Shown here: positions 29,147-38,061 of the stretch, one piece after another
Position numbering within the stretch: the stretch's first letter is position 1
Layout of the letters: every line of letters begins with the position of its first letter
NCBI GenBank assembly: GCA_964406155.1
Contig: CAYOQR010000001.1
Location: 150,490 to 214,489 of the forward strand
Source: Dongia_B sp964406155
GTDB taxonomy: Bacteria; Pseudomonadota; Alphaproteobacteria; Dongiales; Dongiaceae
Direction: 5' to 3'
Length of the DNA: 64,000 nt
The notes under the pieces: model-generated
Seen by the model: only the letters and a program-made list of their open reading frames with translations
Databases searched by the model: none
What the model was told of the DNA's origin: nothing
Translations under genes and position numbers: made by a program

Positions 29147-29258
29147 TTTCTCATTCAGGAATATAGATTCTTGAATGACTTGCACTACTTCTTTAGGACC
29201 TAATGACGGCTGTCGTATCTGCGGCAATGTCTTGGTTTGATTTCCGGGGGAGGGAAAA

Positions 29259-30944
29259 ATGAGTGACCGGCGGGAACATCCTTATATCGCCAAACTGAAA
29301 CAGCAATTCACCGCGGGCCGTGTCGACCGGCGCGAATTCCTGCGCACCGCGACCCTGCTCGGCGTGTCGGCCACGGCCGCCTATGCCTTTGCCGGCAAGA
29401 TCGTCGGCGAGGATCTGGTCAAGGCCGCCCAGGCCGACGAGATGCCGAAGGGCGGCCGTATCCGCATCGCCATGCGCATTCCCGACAGCAGCTCGCCCCA
29501 TACCTATTCCTGGGTCGAATGCAGCAACGTTGCCCGCCAGGTGGTGGAATATCTGACCATCACCGGCCAGGACAACGTGACCCGTCCATTGCTGGCGGAA
29601 AGCTGGGAAGCCAGCGAAGACCTGAAGACCTGGACCATCCATCTGCGCAAGGACGTGAAGTGGCGGGACGGCCGTGCTTTCGTTGCCGATGACGTGATGT
29701 GGAACCTGACGCGGGCCCTCGATCCCGCCACCGGTTCCTCCATGGTCGGGCTGGTCAAGAGCTACCTCCTCGAAGAGGTGGAGACCGGCGAGAAGGATAA
29801 GGACGGCAAGCCGAAGAAGACCACGAAATGGTGGACCGAAAAGGCCATCGAGAAGATCGATGACCATACCATCCGTCTGAACTGCAAGATGGCGCAGCTG
29901 GCCGTGCCGGAGCATTTCTTCCATTACCCGATGCTGATCTTGGATCCGGCGGAAAACGGCATCCTGAAGCCCGGCAGCAACGGCACCGGCCCGTTCGAAC
30001 TGGTGGAACTGCAGACCGGCAAGACCGCCAAATACAAGGCCCGCAAGGAAGGCTATTGGGGCCAGCCGGCGCATATCGATACGCTGGAATTCGTCGATCT
30101 CGGCGACAATACCGCGGCGTCCTTCAATGCCCTCGCCTCCAACATGGTCGAAGGCTGCTACTCGCTGCCGGAAAAGATGATCCCGGCGGTGAAAAAGCTC
30201 AACAAGCACACGCTCTATGATACGCCGACGGCGCTGACCGCCGTGGCGCGTTTCAAGGTCACCGAAAAGCCGTATGACGACCCGCGGGTGCGCAAGGCCC
30301 TGCGCCTGGCAATCGATCCCGACAAGGTCCTGGCCGCAGCCCTGAACGGTGTCGGTGTCACCGGCGCGCATCACCATGTCTGCCAGGTGCATCCGGAATA
30401 TGCCGATCTTCCGCCGATGAAGCAGGATATCGCTGAGGCGAAGCGCCTGCTGGCCGAAGCCGGCCATCCGGACGGCTTCGAGATGGAGATCCATTGCAAG
30501 CCGGATCCCGATTGGGAGCCGATCGGTGTGCAGGTGATGGCCGAAATGTGGAAGCAGATCGGTATCAAGCCGAAGATCACCGTCTTGCCGGCCGCCCAGT
30601 ATTGGGATGTCTGGACCAAGGTGCCGGTGGGATTCACCACCTGGACGCATCGTCCGCTCGGCACCATGACGCTGGCGCTCGCCTATCGCACCGGCGTGCC
30701 CTGGAACGAAAGCAGCTATTCCAATCCCGAATTCGACAAGCTGATGGATGAGGCGGAAGGCACGCTGGATGTCGAGAAGCGCCGTGTCATCATGGCGAAG
30801 ATCGAGAAGCTGATGCAGGAAGACGGACCGATCGTACAGCCCGTCTGGCGCAAGGTAACGGCTGCCTATAATCCGAAGGTTCAGGGCTTCCGCATGCACC
30901 CGACTGCCTGCATCTTCGGCTGGGAACTGGCCATCAAGGCATAA
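29259..30944 (+). CDS. ABC transporter substrate-binding protein, family 5, Tat-exported
   Basis: Periplasmic binding protein of the peptide/opine/nickel class, 561 residues. The N terminus has a twin-arginine signal (DRREFLR at 23-29, then a hydrophobic stretch LLGVSATAAYAFAG), so export of a folded protein is likely. Landmarks are PLLAESWEASEDLKTWTIHLRKDVKWRDG near 108-136 and NGTGPFELVELQTG near 245-258. GGGGAGGG lies upstream of the ATG. No permease or ATPase gene is adjacent; a terminator follows directly. It may deliver substrate to a transporter encoded elsewhere. Confidence 0.92.
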   Translation: MSDRREHPYIAKLKQQFTAGRVDRREFLRTATLLGVSATAAYAFAGKIVGEDLVKAAQADEMPKGGRIRIAMRIPDSSSPHTYSWVECSNVARQVVEYLTITGQDNVTRPLLAESWEASEDLKTWTIHLRKDVKWRDGRAFVADDVMWNLTRALDPATGSSMVGLVKSYLLEEVETGEKDKDGKPKKTTKWWTEKAIEKIDDHTIRLNCKMAQLAVPEHFFHYPMLILDPAENGILKPGSNGTGPFELVELQTGKTAKYKARKEGYWGQPAHIDTLEFVDLGDNTAASFNALASNMVEGCYSLPEKMIPAVKKLNKHTLYDTPTALTAVARFKVTEKPYDDPRVRKALRLAIDPDKVLAAALNGVGVTGAHHHVCQVHPEYADLPPMKQDIAEAKRLLAEAGHPDGFEMEIHCKPDPDWEPIGVQVMAEMWKQIGIKPKITVLPAAQYWDVWTKVPVGFTTWTHRPLGTMTLALAYRTGVPWNESSYSNPEFDKLMDEAEGTLDVEKRRVIMAKIEKLMQEDGPIVQPVWRKVTAAYNPKVQGFRMHPTACIFGWELAIKA

Positions 30945-30970
30945 CGCTGCCTCTCAGCAGCGAGCACCTG

Positions 30971-31002
30971 AAAGGCCGGGTCCTCGGATCCGGCCTTCTT
31001 TT
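30971..31002 (+). terminator. rho-independent terminator
   Basis: AAGGCCGG (30972-30979) and CCGGCCTT (30990-30997) form an 8-bp stem around a 10-nt loop, followed by CTTTT. It lies 27 bp after the binding-protein stop. Confidence 0.8.
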
Positions 31003-31034
31003 ATGTGGCGATGACGCGATATCAAGGGACGATG

Positions 31035-31649
31035 TCAGCGCGCCCGGCTCAGCCCCAGCCAGATGCCGCCGCCGATCATCAACCCGCCGCTGCCGCGCAT
31101 GATCAATTTGGTATGGCGGCGCGACAGCATCTTGCCGGCCCGTCCGGTCAGCAGGGCGAAGCTGCTGTCGGAAATGCCTCCACAGACCATGGCCGTCACC
31201 CCCAGCAGCAGAAGCTGGCTCGTATAATTGCCGTTGGGATTGATGAATTGCGGCAGGAAAGCACCGAAGAACAGCAACTGTTTCGGGTTGCTCAGAGAAA
31301 CTAAAGCACCCTGGATGAAGAAGCCGCCGCGCGGCACCCGGGGCGTCCCCTGCCCCTCCAATTCGCCGCTGGCGCGGATCAATTTCCAGCCCAGCCAGAT
31401 CAGATAGGCGGCACCGGCGAGGCGCAACCAATCAAACCACCAGCTCATCGTCGCGATGATCGATGCCAGACCGAGGGTCACCAATGCCAGCATGGTGCCG
31501 ACACCGATCTGTGTCCCCGCCGCATTGAGCAGCCCCGCCCGGGTGCCATGCCGCAGGCTGTTGGCGACGATCAGGGTCGAAGTCGGTCCGGGAATGATCG
31601 CGGCCACGAAACAGGCTGCAACGAAGGTGAGATAGAGTTGCGGCGTCAT
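31035..31649 (-). CDS. LysE-family amino-acid exporter
   Basis: Inner-membrane efflux protein of 204 residues (LysE/RhtB type). The first helix ends in IIPGPTSTLIVANSLRHGTRAGL, the classical PGP motif. Five to six hydrophobic segments follow, with SNPKQLLFFGAFLPQF in the middle. The ATG at 31649 has GGGGGGAT upstream; a longer frame runs back into the terminator of the next gene and is rejected. The substrate is unknown (amino acids or derivatives). Monocistronic on present evidence. Confidence 0.9.
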   Translation of the reverse strand: MTPQLYLTFVAACFVAAIIPGPTSTLIVANSLRHGTRAGLLNAAGTQIGVGTMLALVTLGLASIIATMSWWFDWLRLAGAAYLIWLGWKLIRASGELEGQGTPRVPRGGFFIQGALVSLSNPKQLLFFGAFLPQFINPNGNYTSQLLLLGVTAMVCGGISDSSFALLTGRAGKMLSRRHTKLIMRGSGGLMIGGGIWLGLSRAR

Positions 31650-31710
31650 GATCCCCCCTGATTCATTCCCCGGCGATATCAAATCGTCACGATAGGATGT
31701 TTTTCGGCAA

Positions 31711-31741
31711 AGAAAAAGGCCGGTCCCGAGGGACCGGCCTT
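31711..31741 (-). terminator. rho-independent terminator of fhs
   Basis: AAGGCCGGTCC and GGACCGGCCTT form an 11-bp stem with a 4-nt loop. On the minus strand it is followed by TTTTTC. It lies 30 bp after the fhs stop. Confidence 0.88.
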
Positions 31742-31770
31742 CAGCATTTCTGAGATAAGTATCGAAGGTC

Positions 31771-33450
31771 TTAGAATAGACCCTCGACCTCCATCTTCTC
31801 GTTGAGGCGGATGTGATTCGCCGACGGCACACGGGGCAAGCCCGGCATGGTCATGATCTCGCCGCAGATGACAACGACGAATTCGGCGCCGGCCGAGAGA
31901 CGGATCTCGCGGATCGGCACGACATGGTTCGACGGCGCACCCTTGAGGTTGGGATCGGTCGAGAAGCTGTACTGGGTCTTCGCCATGCAGACCGGGTAGT
32001 GGCCGAAGCCGGCCTTCTCGAATTCGGCGAAGCGGTCGCGGATCGCCTTGTCGGCAATGATGCCCTGGGCACCGTAGAGGTGCTGGGCGATGGTCCGCAC
32101 CTTGTCCCAGAGCGGCATCTCGTCCGGATAGATCGGCTTGAAGCTGCTGGGCTTCTCCGCCAGCTTCACCACCGCATGGGCGAGTTGTTCGGTGCCCGCC
32201 GAGCCAAGGGCCCAGTGGTTGCACTCGATCGCCTCGCTGCCGAGCTCGGCGCAGAGCTGACGCACCGCATCCAATTCGGCATCGGTATCGGCGATGAAGC
32301 GGTTGATGGCGACGATGGCCGGAACGCCGAACTGGCCGACATTCTCGATATGGCGGGCGAGGTTCGCCGCACCCTTCTTCACCGCCTCGACATTCTCCTT
32401 GCCGAGATCTTCCTTAGCGACACCGCCATGCATCTTCAGCGCGCGGATGGTGGCGACAATGACCGCCGCCGCGGGCTTCAGACCGGCCTTGCGGCACTTG
32501 ATGTCGAAGAACTTCTCAGCCCCGAGATCGGCACCGAAACCGGCTTCCGTCACCACATAGTCAGCCAGCTTGAGGGCCGTCGTGGTGGCGATCACCGAGT
32601 TGCAGCCATGGGCGATATTGGCGAAGGGACCGCCATGAATGAAGGCCGGGTTGTTTTCCAGCGTCTGCACCAGGTTCGGCGCGATGGCGTCCTTCAGCAG
32701 CACGGTCATGGCACCGTCGGCCTTCAGGTCGCGGGCATAGATCGCCTTCTTGTCGCGGGTGTAGCCGACGATGATATTGCCGAGACGCTTGGTCAGATCG
32801 GCGAGATCGGTCGACAGGCAGAAGATCGCCATGACTTCCGACGCGACGGTGATGTCGAAGCCATCTTCGCGCGGGAAGCCATTGGAAACGCCACCCAGCG
32901 AGTTGTTGATCGAGCGCAGGGCACGGTCGTTCATGTCCATGACGCGGCGCCAGGTGATACGGCGGCTGTCGAAGCCGAGCTCGTTGCCCCAGTAGATGTG
33001 GTTGTCGATCAGCGCCGAGAGCAGGTTATGCGCCGTACCGATGGCATGGAAGTCGCCGGTGAAGTGCAGGTTGATGTCTTCCATCGGCACGACCTGGGCA
33101 TAGCCACCGCCGGCCGCACCGCCCTTCACGCCGAAGCAGGGCCCGAGGCTGGGCTCGCGAAGACAGATGATCGCCTTCTTGCCGATCCGGTTCAGGCCGT
33201 CGCCCAAGCCGACCGTCGTGGTGGTCTTGCCTTCGCCGGCCGGCGTCGGATTGATCGCCGTCACCAGGATCAGCTTGCCGTCCTTCTGGCCCTTCAGCGT
33301 CTTAATATAATCCATCGAAATCTTGGCCTTGGTATGGCCGAAGGGCAACAGATGCTCCTCCTTGATGCCCAGCTTCGCCGCGACATCGCGGATCGGCTTC
33401 ATCTTCGCTTCGCGGGCAATTTCGATGTCACTCCCGACTTTCTTTGTCAT
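31771..33450 (-). CDS. fhs: formate--tetrahydrofolate ligase
   Basis: Reversibly joins formate and THF with ATP to give 10-formyl-THF. It has 559 residues, the normal size. The nucleotide-binding PTPAGEGKTTTT is at about 68-79, followed by REPSLGPCFGVKGGAAGGG and HFTGDFHAIGTAHNL, all family-specific. I chose the ATG at 33450 (MTKKVGSDIEIA), with GGGAG upstream. It sits just downstream of the gmaS/mgs/mgd-like cluster. In that context it can turn C1 units released from N-methyl groups into formate plus ATP, or the reverse (inference). It has its own terminator and, after the upstream terminator, its own promoter. Confidence 0.96.
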   Translation of the reverse strand: MTKKVGSDIEIAREAKMKPIRDVAAKLGIKEEHLLPFGHTKAKISMDYIKTLKGQKDGKLILVTAINPTPAGEGKTTTTVGLGDGLNRIGKKAIICLREPSLGPCFGVKGGAAGGGYAQVVPMEDINLHFTGDFHAIGTAHNLLSALIDNHIYWGNELGFDSRRITWRRVMDMNDRALRSINNSLGGVSNGFPREDGFDITVASEVMAIFCLSTDLADLTKRLGNIIVGYTRDKKAIYARDLKADGAMTVLLKDAIAPNLVQTLENNPAFIHGGPFANIAHGCNSVIATTTALKLADYVVTEAGFGADLGAEKFFDIKCRKAGLKPAAAVIVATIRALKMHGGVAKEDLGKENVEAVKKGAANLARHIENVGQFGVPAIVAINRFIADTDAELDAVRQLCAELGSEAIECNHWALGSAGTEQLAHAVVKLAEKPSSFKPIYPDEMPLWDKVRTIAQHLYGAQGIIADKAIRDRFAEFEKAGFGHYPVCMAKTQYSFSTDPNLKGAPSNHVVPIREIRLSAGAEFVVVICGEIMTMPGLPRVPSANHIRLNEKMEVEGLF

Positions 33451-33542
33451 GGCAGCTGCTCCCAAGCACTAACTGAAAAGCCAAAAACCAAAGTAAAACC
33501 TTTTATGGCACTTTTATGGACCAATCCGGAGATATGGCCTAG

Positions 33543-33600
33543 AAAAACGCCGACAGGCGGAGAGTACGGGCTTTTCACGCCGGCTTTCTGCCTGTCGGCG
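33543..33600 (-). terminator. long-stem terminator of the glnT/gmaS-like gene
   Basis: CGCCGACAGGC (33548-33558) and GCCTGTCGGCG (33590-33600) are perfectly complementary, 11 bp, enclosing 31 nt. On the minus strand the stem is followed by TTTTTCT. It lies 26 bp after the glutamine synthetase stop and separates it from fhs. Confidence 0.8.
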
Positions 33601-33626
33601 ACGGGGTATTGTCGTTTTTACGGTGA

Positions 33627-34934
33627 TCAGCAATCGAGGGTATTCTGCCGTTCCCAATCGGTCAGATGCTTGGTGAAGTTGTTCCACTCTTCCATCTTCA
33701 TCCGGCAATAGGCATCCACGAAAGTATCGCCGAACTGCTCGCGGATCACCTTGCTCTTATCGGTCAGGCGGATGGCATCCAGCAGGTTCAGCGGCAGCTT
33801 CTTGCCGCCCTTCACCGTATGGCCCTCGGTATACATGTTGATGTCGAGACGCTGGCCCGGATCGCGCTGATTAGCGATGCCGTCCAGACCCGCCGCCAGG
33901 ATACCCGCCTGCAGCAGATACGGATTGGCGGCACCGTCCATCAGGCGCAGCTCGAAGCGGCCGGCATCGGGGATGCGGACCATGTGGGTGCGGTTGTTGC
34001 CGGTATAGGTGATGGTGTTCGGCGCCCAGGTGGCACCCGAGGTCGTCCGCGGCGCATTGATACGCTTGTAGCTGTTGACCGTCGGATTGAAGAGCGAGCA
34101 CAGCTCGTCGGCGGTGTGCATAAGGCCGCCGAGGAACTGATAGGCCAGCTTGGAAAGGCCGAGCTCGCCGCGCGGATCGCTGAACAGGTTCTGCTTGCCG
34201 GTTTCATCCCACAGCGAAACGTGGGCGTGGCAGCCATTGCCGGTCAGGTTGGGGAACGGCTTCGGCATGAAGGTGGCGCGCAGGCCGTGCTTTTCCGCCA
34301 AGGCACGGGTCATGTACTTGAAGAAGACATGACGGTCGGCGGTCTTCAAGGCCTCGTCATATTCCCAATTCATTTCGAACTGGCCGTTGGCGTCCTCATG
34401 GTCGTTCTGATACGGCTGCCAACCGAGCGACAGCATGCTGTCGCAGATCTCGGTGATCAGGTCATAGCGGCGCATCAGGGCCTGCTGATCGTAGCAGGGC
34501 TTATCGGCCGTATCGAGCGCATCGCTCAGCGCCTTACCGTCCTGGCTGATCAGGAAGAACTCGCACTCGACGCCGCTCTTCATCTGCCAGCCCTTCTTGG
34601 CGGCTTCCTCGATCTTGCGCTTCAGCATGACGCGCGGCGAGTTCTCGACCGGCTTGCCATCCATCCACAGATCGCTGGCCAGCCAACCCACTTCCGGCTT
34701 CCAGGGCAACTGGATGAGGCTCTCTGGATCGGGCTTCGCAAACAGGTCCGGATGGGCCGGGGTCATGTCCAGCCAGGTGGCGAAGCCGGCAAAACCGGCA
34801 CCGTTCTTCTGCATGTCGCCAATCGCCGCCGCCGGCACCAGCTTGGACCGCAGATGTCCGAACAGATCCACATAGCTGATCAGGAAGTATTTAATCTGGC
34901 GCTCTTTCGCCACCTTGCTGAGATCGATGCTCAT
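33627..34934 (-). CDS. glnT: type III glutamine synthetase / gamma-glutamylmethylamide synthetase-like (GlnT/GmaS)
   Basis: ATP-dependent glutamate-amine ligase, 435 residues, the size of GlnT and GmaS. Active-site stretches are ECEFFL, NDHEDANGQFEMNW, GNGCHAHVSLW (the ATP/glutamate His), NRTHMVRIP and GRFELRLMDGAANPYL. AGGGGA lies 6 nt upstream of the ATG. It is downstream of mgsABC-like and mgdABCD-like genes in the order used by methylamine users, so methylamine is a likely substrate and ammonia a possible one. The EDANGQFE stretch is one I associate with GmaS, from memory. A 10-bp hairpin lies 49 nt upstream of the start. Confidence 0.9.
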   Translation of the reverse strand: MSIDLSKVAKERQIKYFLISYVDLFGHLRSKLVPAAAIGDMQKNGAGFAGFATWLDMTPAHPDLFAKPDPESLIQLPWKPEVGWLASDLWMDGKPVENSPRVMLKRKIEEAAKKGWQMKSGVECEFFLISQDGKALSDALDTADKPCYDQQALMRRYDLITEICDSMLSLGWQPYQNDHEDANGQFEMNWEYDEALKTADRHVFFKYMTRALAEKHGLRATFMPKPFPNLTGNGCHAHVSLWDETGKQNLFSDPRGELGLSKLAYQFLGGLMHTADELCSLFNPTVNSYKRINAPRTTSGATWAPNTITYTGNNRTHMVRIPDAGRFELRLMDGAANPYLLQAGILAAGLDGIANQRDPGQRLDINMYTEGHTVKGGKKLPLNLLDAIRLTDKSKVIREQFGDTFVDAYCRMKMEEWNNFTKHLTDWERQNTLDC

Positions 34935-34983
34935 GGTATTCCCCTAACACTTGGCGCTGACGGCGCCTCTCTAAATTGCGGAA

Positions 34984-35008
34984 ACCGGCGGCAATCGCTG
35001 CCGCCGGT
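34984..35008 (-). other. GC-rich hairpin between mgsC-like and glnT/gmaS genes
   Basis: ACCGGCGGCA and TGCCGCCGGT form a perfect 10-bp stem with a 5-nt loop, 18 bp after the mgsC-like stop. No T-run follows, so it is probably an intercistronic RNA structure rather than a full terminator. A similar hairpin precedes the second glutamine synthetase gene at 51582-51600. Confidence 0.65.
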
Positions 35009-35025
35009 ATGAACCTCCCTATGCC

Positions 35026-36363
35026 TCAGTAGCCACCCTGCCCGGGTATCCAGCTGGTTCCCGCCAGCGGTACACCAGCCATGGCCGCGGATTCAACCGT
35101 CAAAGCGACGAGATCCTCCGGTTCCAGGTTATGCAGATGGCTCTTGCCACAGGCGCGCGCGATGATCTGCGCTTCCATGGTCAGGACGGCGAGGTAATTG
35201 GCCAGGCGATGGCCCGCCTTCACCGGATCGAGCCGCGCGGCCAGTTCCGGATCCTGCGTAGTGATGCCGGCCGGATCGCGGCCTTCATGCCAGTCGTCAT
35301 AGGCACCGGCGGTCGTTCCCAGCTTTTGGTATTCTTCTTCGAGCTTGGGATCGTTATCGCCGAGGGCGATCAGCGCCGCCGTGCCGATGGCCACCGCATC
35401 GGCACCAAGCGCCAGGGCCTTGGCCACGTCGGCACCGTTGCGGATGCCGCCGGAGACGATCAACTGCACCTTGCGATGCATGTCGAGGTCCTGCAGCGCC
35501 TTCACCGCCGGACGGATCGCCGACAGGATCGGCAGACCGACATGCTCGATGAAGACTTCCTGCGTCGCCGCCGTGCCGCCCTGCATACCATCGAGCACCA
35601 CGACATCGGCTCCCGCCTTCACCGCGAGCGCGGTGTCGTAATAGGGACGGGTCGCACCGACCTTCACATAGATCGGCTTTTCCCAGTTGGTGATCTCGCG
35701 CAGTTCCTGGATCTTGATGGTGAGATCGTCCGGTCCCGTCCAGTCGGGATGGCGGCAGGCGCTGCGCTGGTCGATGCCCTTCGGCAAGTTACGCATCTTT
35801 GCCACGCGGTCGGAGATCTTCTGGCCGAGCAGCATGCCGCCGCCGCCAGGCTTGGCACCCTGGCCAACCACGACCTCGATGGCGTCCGCCTTGCGCAGGT
35901 CATTCGGATTCATGCCGTAGCGCGAGGGCAGGTATTGATAGACCAGGATCTGGGAATGGCCACGCTCTTCCGGTGTCATGCCACCGTCACCCGTCGTGGT
36001 GCTGGTCCCCATCGCCGAGGCGCCGCGACCAAGGGCTTCCTTGGCCGGACCCGACAGTGCGCCAAAGCTCATGCCGGCAATGGTCACCGGGATCTTCAGC
36101 TCGATCGGCTTCTTCGCGAAACGGGTGCCGAGCACGACATTGGTGCCGCACTTCTCGCGATAACCTTCCAGCGGGTAACGCGAGATCGACGCACCCAGGA
36201 ACAGCAGGTCGTCGAAATGCGGCACCCTGCGCTTGGTGCCGGCGCCACGGATATCATAGATACCCGTCGCGGCGGCGCGCTGGATCTCGGCGATCGAATG
36301 TTGATCGAAAGTCGCCGAAAAGCGCGGCGGCGTATAGAACGGAGTATTGGTCGGAGCGCTCAT
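35026..36363 (-). CDS. mgsC: FMN-binding glutamate synthase-like subunit (MgsC/GlxD), Fe-S cysteines absent
   Basis: Stand-alone version of the FMN-binding barrel of glutamate synthase, 445 residues. Family stretches are ITGMSFGALSG-type (here VTIAGMSFGALSGPAKEALG), GEGG/GDGGMTPEER, GQGAKPGGGGMLLGQKI, VLDGMQGGTAATQEVF and GGIRNGADVAKALALGADAV. The region that normally carries the [3Fe-4S] cysteines reads AYDDWHEGRDPAGITTQDP, with no Cys. In N-methylglutamate synthase this subunit joins with the two genes upstream to make N-methylglutamate from gamma-glutamylmethylamide or methylamine. ATG 36363 has GAGAGAA upstream; a longer frame into mgsB is rejected. Confidence 0.9.
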   Translation of the reverse strand: MSAPTNTPFYTPPRFSATFDQHSIAEIQRAAATGIYDIRGAGTKRRVPHFDDLLFLGASISRYPLEGYREKCGTNVVLGTRFAKKPIELKIPVTIAGMSFGALSGPAKEALGRGASAMGTSTTTGDGGMTPEERGHSQILVYQYLPSRYGMNPNDLRKADAIEVVVGQGAKPGGGGMLLGQKISDRVAKMRNLPKGIDQRSACRHPDWTGPDDLTIKIQELREITNWEKPIYVKVGATRPYYDTALAVKAGADVVVLDGMQGGTAATQEVFIEHVGLPILSAIRPAVKALQDLDMHRKVQLIVSGGIRNGADVAKALALGADAVAIGTAALIALGDNDPKLEEEYQKLGTTAGAYDDWHEGRDPAGITTQDPELAARLDPVKAGHRLANYLAVLTMEAQIIARACGKSHLHNLEPEDLVALTVESAAMAGVPLAGTSWIPGQGGY

Positions 36364-36376
36364 ATCGGTTCTCTCG

Positions 36377-37060
36377 TCAGTAAGCGGAGGCGTTGTCGAC
36401 GTGGAAGTTGTAGAGCGTACGGGACGAACCATAGCGCTTGAACTTCTTCGGATCGGCATCGATCCCGGCCTGCTTCAACAAGCGTTCCAGCTTGGCCAGA
36501 TGATGCGGCGTCATCTTCTTCTCGACGCAATCCGAGCCGAGGCTTTCGACCTTGCCCTGGACGTAGAGCCGGGCTTCGTAAATCGAGTCACCGAGGCTCG
36601 ACCCGGCATCGCCACAAATCACCAGGCTGCCGCTTTGAGCCATGAAGGCGCTCATCGCGCCGACCGAACCCTTCACGACGATGTCGATGCCCTTCATGGA
36701 AATGCCGCAACGCGTGCCGGCATCACCCTCGATCACCAGCAGGCCGCCCTGCCCCGTCGCGCCGGCGGCGGAACTGGCATTGCCCTTCACGCGGACTTCG
36801 CCGGACATCATGTTTTCGCCGACGCCGACGCCGCATTGGCCATGAATGACCACGGTGGCTTCCTGATTCATGCCGGCGCAGTAATAGCCGATATGGCCGT
36901 CGACATGGACTTCGATCGGCTGGGTCAGGCCGACGGCACAAGCATGCTCGCCGTGCAGGTTTGTCAGTTTCCACAGGCGCTCATTGCTGTCGGCGGAAAC
37001 TGTTTGCAGCCGCTGATTGACTTCACGCAGCGGTGTCTTGGTGAGATCGATGACGTTCAT
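36377..37060 (-). CDS. mgsB: glutamate synthase GXGXG-domain subunit (MgsB/GlxC)
   Basis: Stand-alone version of the C-terminal right-handed beta-helix of glutamate synthase, 227 residues. Repeated Gly motifs are visible: HVDGHIGYYCAGMN, GQCGVGVGENMMSGEVRV, GDAGTRCGISMKG and GDAGSSLGDSIYEA. The subunit is structural in glutamate synthases. It lies 5 bp after the amidotransferase stop and 13 bp before the FMN subunit, so the three are one operon. The identity as N-methylglutamate synthase rather than a GOGAT-like enzyme comes from gene order. Confidence 0.9.
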   Translation of the reverse strand: MNVIDLTKTPLREVNQRLQTVSADSNERLWKLTNLHGEHACAVGLTQPIEVHVDGHIGYYCAGMNQEATVVIHGQCGVGVGENMMSGEVRVKGNASSAAGATGQGGLLVIEGDAGTRCGISMKGIDIVVKGSVGAMSAFMAQSGSLVICGDAGSSLGDSIYEARLYVQGKVESLGSDCVEKKMTPHHLAKLERLLKQAGIDADPKKFKRYGSSRTLYNFHVDNASAY

Positions 37061-37065
37061 GGCGA

Positions 37066-37965
37066 TTACTGCAGGCTCCAGGTGTAAACGGTGGAGGGAG
37101 CAGGCTCCCAGATCTTGGCCTTCTCGACATTCGGGAGATAGGCAAGGCTGCGGAACTCCGAGGCCATCGCCACCCAGTCGTCATTCTCAGCCATCACCGC
37201 CGGCTTGCAGGCGACGCCGTCGCGCACCACGGCGAAACCGTCCTTGGTGCCCATGGTGAAGGTGAAGAAACCGTCGAGATCCTTGAGGCCGGCTTCCATC
37301 GCTTCCTTCAGCGAGGCGCCTTCCGACAGGCGATAGGCAAAGTACCGCGCCGCCACCTCGGAATCGTTCTCGGTCTCGAATTCCTGGCCGTTCTTGTGCA
37401 GCCACTTACGCAGGTTGTTGTGGTTGCTGAGCGAGCCATTGTGCACCAGGCACATATCGGCGGCCGGCGTGAAGGGATGCGAGCCCTCGGTCGTCACGGC
37501 GCTTTCCGTCGCCATGCGGGTGTGGCCGATGGCATGGCTGCCTTCCATGCTCTTCAGGCCATAGCGCGCGGCGACTTCCGCCGGCAGGCCCATATCCTTG
37601 TAGACTTCCATCAACTGGCCGAAGCCCATGATGCGGACATCGGGATGTTCGGCGCGGATCCAGGACAGCACCTTGTCCTCGTTCGCCTGCGCCACCAGCA
37701 GAGCATGGTTGCCCTTCTGCGTTACCTCCGTCTTGGCGCTCAGCGCCTTGCCCAGATCAGCCGAAAGATCGCGCCAGGGATAGGCGACATCGGGATTGAA
37801 CAGCGTGAGCTTGCAGCGGTCGCTGGCGACCGGGCTGTGATAGACGGCGATACCTGCGCTATCCGGGCCACGCTCGGTCATGCCGATCAGCATGGTCTCG
37901 AGATGAGCTCCCAGCTTGGGGCGCAGACTGGGGTTCTTCAGAAACAACCCGACAATTCCGCACAT
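37066..37965 (-). CDS. mgsA: class II glutamine amidotransferase subunit (MgsA/GlxB)
   Basis: N-terminal nucleophile amidotransferase of 299 residues. It starts MCGIVGLF, so Cys2 becomes the nucleophile after Met removal. ERGPDSAGIAVY, GHTRMATES and LVHNGSLSNHNNL follow as in glutamate synthase and PurF-type domains. It releases the amine from an amide donor for the FMN subunit. ATG 37965 has GAGGAAA upstream; 27 extra residues of open frame before it have no family resemblance. It is the first gene of the mgsABC-like operon, preceded by a 144-bp spacer with a perfect palindrome. Confidence 0.92.
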   Translation of the reverse strand: MCGIVGLFLKNPSLRPKLGAHLETMLIGMTERGPDSAGIAVYHSPVASDRCKLTLFNPDVAYPWRDLSADLGKALSAKTEVTQKGNHALLVAQANEDKVLSWIRAEHPDVRIMGFGQLMEVYKDMGLPAEVAARYGLKSMEGSHAIGHTRMATESAVTTEGSHPFTPAADMCLVHNGSLSNHNNLRKWLHKNGQEFETENDSEVAARYFAYRLSEGASLKEAMEAGLKDLDGFFTFTMGTKDGFAVVRDGVACKPAVMAENDDWVAMASEFRSLAYLPNVEKAKIWEPAPSTVYTWSLQ

Positions 37966-38061
37966 GATGGTTTCCTCGACGATTGTTGGCGTGGCCGGCC
38001 GGAATGGCCTGCTCAGAAGCCTAATCGAGTCCGAGAGGAGATTCAAGTGCAGTAAACAATT

